From Ruthenibacterium sp. (lineage in GTDB: Bacteria > Bacillota > Clostridia > Oscillospirales > Ruminococcaceae): a DNA stretch of 27,624 nt. Below are positions 23,012-27,624 of this stretch, piece by piece. The notes under the pieces were generated by a model. It saw only the letters and a list, made by a program, of their open reading frames with translations. It made no database searches and had not been told where the DNA came from. The stretch is from NCBI GenBank assembly GCA_020025235.1, contig JAHHSL010000026.1:1-27624 (forward strand). Reading direction: 5' to 3'. Within the stretch, counting starts at the first letter, position 1. Every line of letters begins with the position of its first letter. The position numbers were made by a program, and so were the translations under genes.

Positions 23012-24067
23012 ATGAAAACATATCTTGTAACAGGCGGCGCGGGTTTTATCGGTTCCAACTTTGTGCTGTATATGCTGAATAAATATCCCGAAATCAAGAT
23101 CGTGAACGTCGATAAGCTGACGTACGCGGGCAATCTGGAAAACCTGAAGAGCATCGAGGGCGATGACCGCCATGTATTCGTGCAGGCGGATATCTGCGAC
23201 CGCAAAGCGATCACAGAGCTGTTTTGTCAGTATGATTTTGATTTCGTCATCAACTTTGCCGCGGAAAGCCATGTGGACCGCAGCATCACGAACCCGGAAA
23301 TCTTTGTGCAGACGAACGTGGAAGGCACGGTGAACATGCTGCAGTGCGCAAAAAACGCATGGTATCAGAACGGCAGCTGGCTGCCGGGCAAAAAGTATCT
23401 GCAGGTTTCCACGGATGAAGTGTACGGCAGCCTTGGCGAAACGGGCTATTTCACCGAAACAACGCCGCTTGACCCGCACAGCCCGTATTCTGCAAGCAAA
23501 ACAAGCGCCGATCTGTTCGTGAAGGCGTTCGGCGATACCTACGGCATGCCCGTCAACATCACGCGCTGCTCGAACAATTACGGCCCGTATCAGTTCCCGG
23601 AAAAGCTGATCCCGCTGATGATCAACAACGCCAAGACGAAAAAGGGTCTGCCGGTTTACGGCGACGGCATGAACGTGCGCGACTGGCTGTATGTGGAGGA
23701 TCACTGCAAGGCGATCGACATGGTGGCGAACAGCGGCCGTCTGGGCGAAGTGTACAACATCGGCGGACACAACGAGCGCCCGAACATCTTCATCGTGAAA
23801 AAGATCATCGAGATCCTGCATGACAAGGTCGATGCTTCGATCGACGAAACGCTGATCAAATATGTCGAGGACCGCAAGGGTCACGACCGCCGCTACGGCA
23901 TCGACCCGGAAAAAATCAAAAACGAGCTGGGCTGGTATCCCGAAACCACGTTTGAAGTGGGCATCGAAAAGACGATCAACTGGTATCTGGAGCATGAGGA
24001 CTGGATGAACCGCGTCACAAGCGGCGAATACCAGAAGTATTATGCCGAGATGTATAAAAACAAATAA
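23012..24067 (+). CDS. rmlB: dTDP-glucose 4,6-dehydratase
   Basis: The 351-residue protein converts dTDP-glucose to dTDP-4-keto-6-deoxyglucose, the second pathway step. Motifs: GGAGFIGSN for NAD (about 8-16), AAESHVDRSI, STDEVYGSLGE with the catalytic Asp-Glu pair, YSASKTSADLFV with Tyr-x3-Lys, and RCSNNYGPYQFPEKLIPL. The length is normal. Its ribosome binding site CCGGAGG (22996-23002) lies inside the end of rmlD. It ends the cluster and a strong terminator follows; the epimerase gene rmlC is not in this window. Confidence 0.97.
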   Translation: MKTYLVTGGAGFIGSNFVLYMLNKYPEIKIVNVDKLTYAGNLENLKSIEGDDRHVFVQADICDRKAITELFCQYDFDFVINFAAESHVDRSITNPEIFVQTNVEGTVNMLQCAKNAWYQNGSWLPGKKYLQVSTDEVYGSLGETGYFTETTPLDPHSPYSASKTSADLFVKAFGDTYGMPVNITRCSNNYGPYQFPEKLIPLMINNAKTKKGLPVYGDGMNVRDWLYVEDHCKAIDMVANSGRLGEVYNIGGHNERPNIFIVKKIIEILHDKVDASIDETLIKYVEDRKGHDRRYGIDPEKIKNELGWYPETTFEVGIEKTINWYLEHEDWMNRVTSGEYQKYYAEMYKNK

Positions 24068-24094
24068 ATAATACGATTTGTATTATCAAGAGAA

Positions 24095-24128
24095 AAGGCG
24101 CCCTTCCGTACAGGAAGGGCGTCTTTTT
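24095..24128 (+). terminator. Intrinsic terminator of the GT2-rml cluster
   Basis: A stem of at least 11 bp (24097-24107 with 24113-24123, one G-T pair, loop GTACA) is followed by T5, 30 nt after rmlB. Confidence 0.93.
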
Positions 24129-24235
24129 GCATGCTGCGGGGGCAGATGCGGTGCGGCAAGGTGCCGTGCGGTGTTTTCGGCGCATGGAAGCGGGGGTAAG
24201 CGCCCCGGACAGCGCGCCGCGGCAGGCATGCAAAA
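24125..24235. other. Gene-free stretch with a long inverted repeat between convergent operons
   Basis: The 308-nt gap 24068-24375 between rmlB and proS holds the two terminators and no credible gene. Between them a perfect 10-bp inverted repeat, TTTTGCATGC (24125-24134) and GCATGCAAAA (24226-24235), encloses about 90 nt that are very GC-rich and contain smaller self-complementary pieces. No promoter was recognised, so a non-coding RNA is only a possibility. Confidence 0.35.
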
Positions 24236-24300
24236 CCGCCAAAAACCGCACGCCGAAAGAGCCGCTTCACACAGCGGGGGCGCACCGGCAGAGCGGGCGC

Positions 24301-24336
24301 AAAAAAATCCCGATGCACCGGAATGCATCGGGATTT
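24301..24336 (-). terminator. Intrinsic terminator of proS
   Basis: A 13-bp perfect stem (24305-24317 with 24324-24336, loop CCGGAA) runs into T on the minus strand (plus A run 24301-24307). It lies 39 nt after the proS stop. Confidence 0.93.
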
Positions 24337-24375
24337 GGAAAGGATGAATTTTGCAGTCGGCGCAAAGCGGAAAAA

Positions 24376-25812
24376 TCAATAAGCCTTGCCCCAGATGACC
24401 ATTTTCTTTGCCGGCTTGCCGCAAATGGGGCACACGTCGGAAAGGTGTTCCTGTGCGAACGGCATGCAGCGGCTGGAAAGACCGGCCTTTTCCTTCATGG
24501 CTTCCTCACAGGCAAGCTCGCCGCACCACATCGTCTTGATGTAGCCGTTTTCGCCGTTGGCGCGCTCAAGGATCTCGTCCATGGTGGTGCACGGCCAGGT
24601 GCGCTTTTCGCGGTTTTCCACCGCGCGCTCAAAGATGCTCTTGCCCAGTGTGTCCAGCAGTTCGGGGATCGCGGTTTCCAGATCGTTCAGGCTGACGAAG
24701 GATTTTTCGCGGTTGTCGCGGCGAACCAGTACGCACTGATCCTTTTCGATGTCCTTCGGGCCGATCTCAAGGCGAAGGGGCACGCCCTTCATTTCCCACT
24801 GGGCAAACTTCCAACCCGGGGAATTTTCGCTGTCGTCCAGCTTCACGCGCACGAACTTGGAAAGGCGGGCGCGCAGCTCTTCGGCTTTTTCCAGAACGCC
24901 GGGCTTGTGGGCGGCAACGGGCACGATCACAACCTGATACGGAGCGATTGCCGGCGGCAGGATCAGGCCTTCGTCATCGCCGTGCGTCATGATGATCGCG
25001 CCGATCAGACGGGTGGTGACGCCCCAGCTTGTCTGGAACGGATACTGCAGCTTGTTGTCGCGGCCGGAGAACTGCACCCCGAACGCGCGGGAGAAGCCGT
25101 CGCCGAAATAGTGGCTGGTGCCGCTCTGCAGCGCCTTGCCGTCGTGCATCATGGCTTCGATGGTATAGGTGGCTTCCGCGCCTGCAAATTTTTCCTTATC
25201 GGTCTTTTTGCCGCGGATGACCGGGATGTTCAGCTGATTTTCGCAGAAATCGGCGTAGATGTTCAGCATCATTTCGGTTTCTGCAATGGCTTCTTCGGCG
25301 GTTTCGTGAATGGTGTGGCCTTCCTGCCACCAGAATTCACGCGTGCGCAGGAACGGGCGCGTGGTTTTTTCCCAGCGCACGACGCTGCACCACTGGTTAT
25401 ACTTCATGGGCAGTTCGCGGTAGGAATGAAGCACATGCGCAAAATGATCGCAGAACAGCGTTTCGCTTGTGGGGCGCACGCAAAGGCGGTCTTCCAGCGG
25501 TTCGGAACCGCCCATGGTCACCCATGCAACTTCGGGCGCAAAGCCTTCTACATGGTCTTTTTCCTTCTGCAGCAGGCTTTCCGGAATGAACATCGGCATG
25601 GCGACGTTTTCGTGGCCGGTTTCTTTAAAGCGCTTGTCCAGCAGATGCATGATGTTTTCCCAGATCGCATAGCCGTACGGGCGCAGGATCGTGCAGCCCT
25701 TGACGGTGGAATAATCCACAAGCTCTGCTTTCAGGCAGATGTCGGTATACCACTGGGTAAAATCTTCGTTGATGGGGGTAATGGCCTCCACCATTTTTTT
25801 GTTCTGGTTCAT
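24376..25812 (-). CDS. proS: Prolyl-tRNA synthetase, type 3 (short form)
   Basis: The 478-residue class II enzyme charges tRNA-Pro. Seen are motif 2 (WEKTTRPFLRTREFWWQEGHT), motif 3 (GVTTRLIGAIIMTHGDDEGL), an anticodon-binding domain (about 285-390: PYQVVIVPVAAHKPGV) and a C-terminal zinc-type domain with cysteines in WCGELACEE, SSRCM and CPICGKP. There is no editing insertion, so this is the archaeal/eukaryote-like type 3 that many Firmicutes use. ATG 25812 has GAGGAG about 9 nt upstream. There is no room for a T-box: the leader is about 100 nt and begins with the acpP terminator. No promoter was seen, so expression may depend on readthrough from acpP. Confidence 0.97.
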   Translation of the reverse strand: MNQNKKMVEAITPINEDFTQWYTDICLKAELVDYSTVKGCTILRPYGYAIWENIMHLLDKRFKETGHENVAMPMFIPESLLQKEKDHVEGFAPEVAWVTMGGSEPLEDRLCVRPTSETLFCDHFAHVLHSYRELPMKYNQWCSVVRWEKTTRPFLRTREFWWQEGHTIHETAEEAIAETEMMLNIYADFCENQLNIPVIRGKKTDKEKFAGAEATYTIEAMMHDGKALQSGTSHYFGDGFSRAFGVQFSGRDNKLQYPFQTSWGVTTRLIGAIIMTHGDDEGLILPPAIAPYQVVIVPVAAHKPGVLEKAEELRARLSKFVRVKLDDSENSPGWKFAQWEMKGVPLRLEIGPKDIEKDQCVLVRRDNREKSFVSLNDLETAIPELLDTLGKSIFERAVENREKRTWPCTTMDEILERANGENGYIKTMWCGELACEEAMKEKAGLSSRCMPFAQEHLSDVCPICGKPAKKMVIWGKAY

Positions 25813-25837
25813 TGTTACAGACTCCTCTTCTTGCAAA

Positions 25838-25853
25838 GGTGCGCCGCCGCACC
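25838..25853 (-). promoter_or_regulatory. Small hairpin in the proS leader
   Basis: GGTGCG-GCGG-CGCACC on the minus strand forms a 6-bp hairpin with a tetraloop between the acpP terminator and the proS ribosome binding site. Three T follow it, too few for a terminator. Confidence 0.3.
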
Positions 25854-25863
25854 CCGGAACATT

Positions 25864-25896
25864 AAAAAATCCCCCAGCAGTACGCATGGGGGGATC
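25864..25896 (-). terminator. Terminator/attenuator between acpP and proS
   Basis: On the minus strand ATCCCCC (complement of 25889-25895) pairs with GGGGGAT (complement of 25869-25875) around a 13-nt loop, followed by T6. It lies about 20 nt after the acpP stop and upstream of proS, for which no separate promoter is visible, so partial readthrough is likely. Confidence 0.88.
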
Positions 25897-25913
25897 GTCG
25901 ACAAATCAAATAC

Positions 25914-26141
25914 TTAAGAATTTTCTTCGATATAGCGGACAACGTCACCGACCGTGCGGAAGTTTTCGATCTGGTCGTCCGGGACCTCCAGATGGAATTC
26001 ATCCTCAACGCTCATCACAAGGTCAACAACATCCAGGCTGTCAGCCTCCAAGTCGTCCAGAATGTCCGAATCCATAGTTACGCTGTCTTCATCCAGATCA
26101 AGCTGATCGCAGAGGATCTCACGGATGCGCTCAAAAATCAT
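25914..26141 (-). CDS. acpP: Acyl carrier protein
   Basis: The 75-residue acidic protein carries growing fatty acyl chains on a 4'-phosphopantetheine arm attached to Ser35 in the EADSLDVV motif. The four-helix pattern, length and DxxLxxLxxDSL spacing are standard for fatty acid synthesis ACPs. GGAGGG lies 9 nt before ATG 26141 and a consensus promoter is upstream. No other fatty acid genes are nearby; on the same strand it is followed by proS. On the other side begins a prophage lysis module. Confidence 0.97.
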   Translation of the reverse strand: MIFERIREILCDQLDLDEDSVTMDSDILDDLEADSLDVVDLVMSVEDEFHLEVPDDQIENFRTVGDVVRYIEENS

Positions 26142-26200
26142 AGCTTAATTCCCTCCAAAAAATATATAACGCGGCAAAAGCCGTGTAAGGTCATATAAAG

Positions 26201-26229
26201 TTTATATCGTGTTTTTAAGAGGATGTCAA
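26201..26229 (-). promoter_or_regulatory. Promoter of acpP
   Basis: On the minus strand a perfect TTGACA (plus 26224-26229) and TATAAA (plus 26201-26206) are exactly 17 nt apart. It is close to consensus, as expected for a highly expressed housekeeping gene. Confidence 0.9.
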
Positions 26230-26314
26230 GGGAAATCGGCAAATATTTTATTGTAAGACGCGATAACAGGGAAAAATAAAACGGAATACAGGTTTTGGGA
26301 AAGTTTTTCTTTAT

Positions 26315-26350
26315 AAAAGAAAGACCGCACCGGAAAGGTGCGGTCTTTTG
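26315..26350 (-). terminator. Intrinsic terminator of the phage lysis module
   Basis: A stem of about 12 bp (26320-26331 with 26337-26348, loop GGAAA) ends about 10 nt after the holin stop. On the minus strand it continues into a T-rich stretch (TTCTTTTATAAAG). Confidence 0.88.
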
Positions 26351-26358
26351 CCCGGATA

Positions 26359-26571
26359 TCAGAACACAAAGGGTGTGCTTTCGTCAGGATGTTCGCGCTG
26401 TTCGGCCTGCGTGCCGAAATAGAACGCAACCACCATGGTGACGATGTTCATCACAACGTCCTGCCCGATGCTGCCTTTCACGGCAAGCACGGTGAATACC
26501 GTCATCACGGTGAGCGTCACCAGTGTTTTCACCTTGATGAGCGCGGCAAGGTTTTTCACAAACGGGTTCAC
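26359..26571 (-). CDS. Phage holin-like small membrane protein
   Basis: The 70-residue protein has two hydrophobic helices (about residues 15-32 and 37-54) and a charged C-terminal tail (QAEQREHPDEST). The second helix ending VVAFYFGTQ is typical of a holin family common in clostridial phages. Holins open the membrane so that endolysin can reach peptidoglycan. The start is GTG 26571, which overlaps the stop of the upstream gene as GTGA; GAGGAGG lies upstream inside that gene. Small size and position next to the amidase support the call. Confidence 0.8.
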   Translation of the reverse strand: MNPFVKNLAALIKVKTLVTLTVMTVFTVLAVKGSIGQDVVMNIVTMVVAFYFGTQAEQREHPDESTPFVF

Positions 26572-26780
26572 TCGATCACCTCCTCGCGCAGCTCGTCGAT
26601 GCGCTTGTGCGCGCTTTTGGCACTTTCCTCCACGCGGTACATGCGCTCGATCAGGTTGTTGTGCTTGTTCACTTTTTCCTCCATGCTTTTGATGCGTGCG
26701 GTCAGCCCGCCGTAGATCGTCCCAAGCGAGACGGCGTACAAAACGATCTGAAACCAGAATTCACTTGAAAATTGCGGCAT
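26568..26780 (-). CDS. XhlA-like small phage membrane protein with coiled coil
   Basis: The 70-residue protein has an N-terminal membrane helix (about residues 8-27) followed by a charged coiled coil (about 28-70). The segment LIERMYRVEESAKSAHKRIDEL is very like the conserved part of phage XhlA proteins, but in XhlA the coiled coil comes first and the membrane helix last, so the order is reversed here. XhlA works with a holin and amidase in host lysis. It overlaps the holin start by 4 nt and follows the amidase gene by 33 nt. Confidence 0.75.
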   Translation of the reverse strand: MPQFSSEFWFQIVLYAVSLGTIYGGLTARIKSMEEKVNKHNNLIERMYRVEESAKSAHKRIDELREEVIE

Positions 26781-26813
26781 GTGTCCTCCTTTTCCGGTGC
26801 GGCTGCGTCCGGC

Positions 26814-27464
26814 TCAGCCCTTTTTTGCGGATACGAACGCATCCACGCCCTTTGCTTTGAGCGATGCGGCGTAGGCATCGGCGTTTTCTTTTGAGCGGAA
26901 CGCGCCGGTCTGCACGGTGTAAAGCGTATCCGAAGGCGGCACGGGGCGGTTTTCCGGTGCGGCAGCGCCGTCGTAGTGCGCCTTTACATGCGCAAGGAAG
27001 GTATCCCAGCCGTAGGGTTCGCCGGCACGGATGCGGCGCGGACAGTTTTTGCCCGACCAGTGGTTGTGCTGCACGACGTTTGCCAGCGGGATGTGATACC
27101 GGCGCATCAGGTCGGCTGTCAGCTCGGCGGCGTTTTCGGTTGCGGCGGCAAGGCTGCTTTCGGGGTTTTCGCAGATTTCGATTGCAAGGCTTTTGCGGTT
27201 GCCGGTGCCGTTTGCGCCGTCACCCGCATGCCATGCGTGTTCGTTTTCGGGGATGATGCGCACGATCGCGTGATCGTCCACCGCAAAGTGATAGCTGACG
27301 GTGTTTTTCGCGCCCGCGCCGCGCAGATACTTTGCGTGGCTGACGGCGCCCGCACCGCGGTTTGTGTTTGCGGTGTTGTGGATCGTGATGTACTGCGGCG
27401 TCATGGCTCTGCCGGGACGTGCCGGGGTGCCGGGGCGTGCGTGAAGATCAGTAATGGTAATCAT
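26814..27464 (-). CDS. N-acetylmuramoyl-L-alanine amidase (Amidase_2) with short SPOR-like tail
   Basis: The 216-residue endolysin cuts the bond between muramic acid and L-alanine in peptidoglycan. The Amidase_2 domain (about 20-150) shows zinc ligand His29 in YITIHNTAN, the SYHFAVDDHAIVRIIPENEHAWHAG-type core (for example NEHAWHAGDG), and HNHWSGKNCPRRI with the second His and the Cys ligand. Residues about 179-216 (LYTVQTGAFRSKENADAYAASLKAKG) are about half of a SPOR domain, which binds denuded glycan. There is no signal peptide, consistent with release through the adjacent holin. AAGGAAG precedes ATG 27464. A prophage enzyme is more likely than a host autolysin because of its neighbours. 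Confidence 0.93.
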   Translation of the reverse strand: MITITDLHARPGTPARPGRAMTPQYITIHNTANTNRGAGAVSHAKYLRGAGAKNTVSYHFAVDDHAIVRIIPENEHAWHAGDGANGTGNRKSLAIEICENPESSLAAATENAAELTADLMRRYHIPLANVVQHNHWSGKNCPRRIRAGEPYGWDTFLAHVKAHYDGAAAPENRPVPPSDTLYTVQTGAFRSKENADAYAASLKAKGVDAFVSAKKG

Positions 27465-27505
27465 AGTATGCTTCCTTTCTTTTTGTTTTTATGGAACGTG
27501 GCGTT

Positions 27506-27624
27506 TTATTCCCCGAAGATCCTCTCTCCCAGCGTCACGGACAGCCTGCGCCCGTATACGGCGGGCGTATCGGCTGTTGCGGGCGCTGTTTCCTCCTCGC
27601 GGTCGATCCATTCCCCCACGATCG
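27506..27624 (-). CDS. 3' end of a probable phage gene (partial)
   Basis: The last 38 codons and TAA stop of a gene entering from the right edge are visible, ending GRRLSVTLGERIFGE. The piece contains WIDREEETAP and a short Ala/Pro/Thr linker. It is too short to assign; position upstream of the amidase suggests a tail or baseplate-associated protein. The stop is 41 nt from the amidase start. Confidence 0.6.
   Translation of the reverse strand, partial: IVGEWIDREEETAPATADTPAVYGRRLSVTLGERIFGE

Larger units (their letters stand above)
26315..27624. mobile_element. Prophage lysis end (continues beyond the window)
   Basis: Four same-strand genes in classic late-phage order (tail-side gene end, amidase endolysin, coiled-coil membrane protein, holin) end in a terminator directly before the host acpP promoter. 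No integrase or att site is visible; the element would extend to the right. A domesticated lysis cassette is the alternative. Confidence 0.6.

Noticed and set aside
25813..25913. T-box riboswitch upstream of proS
   Set aside because: The leader is only about 100 nt, starts with the acpP terminator, and lacks the T-box consensus and a specifier stem.
24127..25917. Plus-strand open frame of 596 codons
   Set aside because: It is antisense to proS and reads through both convergent terminators; no domain was recognised.
1..27624. CRISPR array, IS element or toxin-antitoxin/defence island
   Set aside because: No regularly spaced repeats, transposase, inverted-repeat-bounded element or recognised defence gene was found on either strand.

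Overview
The window looks like a chromosomal segment of a GC-rich, anaerobic, Gram-positive member of the class Clostridia, probably in the Oscillospiraceae/Ruminococcaceae area. The basis is the gene content: type 3 prolyl-tRNA synthetase, ECF vitamin transport, UMF1-type MFS, XpaC/TelA, strong AAGGAGG-like ribosome binding sites, GTG/TTG starts, and intrinsic terminators after most operons. This placement is inference from gene families; no marker gene such as rRNA is present.

Layout. (1) 1-1498, minus: a membrane-anchored SGNH hydrolase that runs off the left edge. (2) 1631-3825: an ECF S component and a divergent MocR/PdxR-type regulator, probably a vitamin B6 uptake module. (3) 3847-4171: a tiny sigma-region-2-like gene with a tandem repeat upstream. 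(4) 4262-6752: a UMF1 MFS transporter and a Zn-dependent phospholipase C family protein, closed by a strong terminator. (5) 6787-10148: a cell-envelope series of a small membrane protein, a GHL10/DigH-like lipoprotein, a cysteine-rich lipoprotein and a cysteine-rich HdeD/DUF308 membrane protein. (6) 10150-13592: a clean transcription unit XpaC-TelA-LemA-TPM with its own promoter and terminator. (7) 13709-16541: an XRE regulator with a long helical C-terminus, overlapping an ABC half-transporter. (8) tRNA-Val(CAC) on the minus strand with promoter and terminator. (9) 16854-19994, minus: an MBOAT O-acyltransferase with an SGNH partner, preceded by a CYTH protein. (10) 20132-24128, plus: a GT2 glycosyltransferase with rmlA, rmlD and rmlB (no rmlC), making dTDP-L-rhamnose and probably adding rhamnose to a surface glycan. 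(11) 24301-26229, minus: acpP and proS. (12) 26315-27624, minus: the lysis end of a prophage (holin, small coiled-coil membrane protein, amidase, and the 3' end of one more gene).

The dominant theme is the cell envelope: rhamnose precursor synthesis, glycan O-acylation, peptidoglycan-directed lipoproteins and a membrane-stress operon. The best candidates for something not already described are the 76-residue sigma-like protein with its own candidate operator, the cysteine-rich lipoprotein/HdeD pair, the four-gene XpaC-TelA-LemA-TPM unit, and the XRE/ABC pair. No CRISPR array, insertion sequence, restriction system or obvious defence island was seen.
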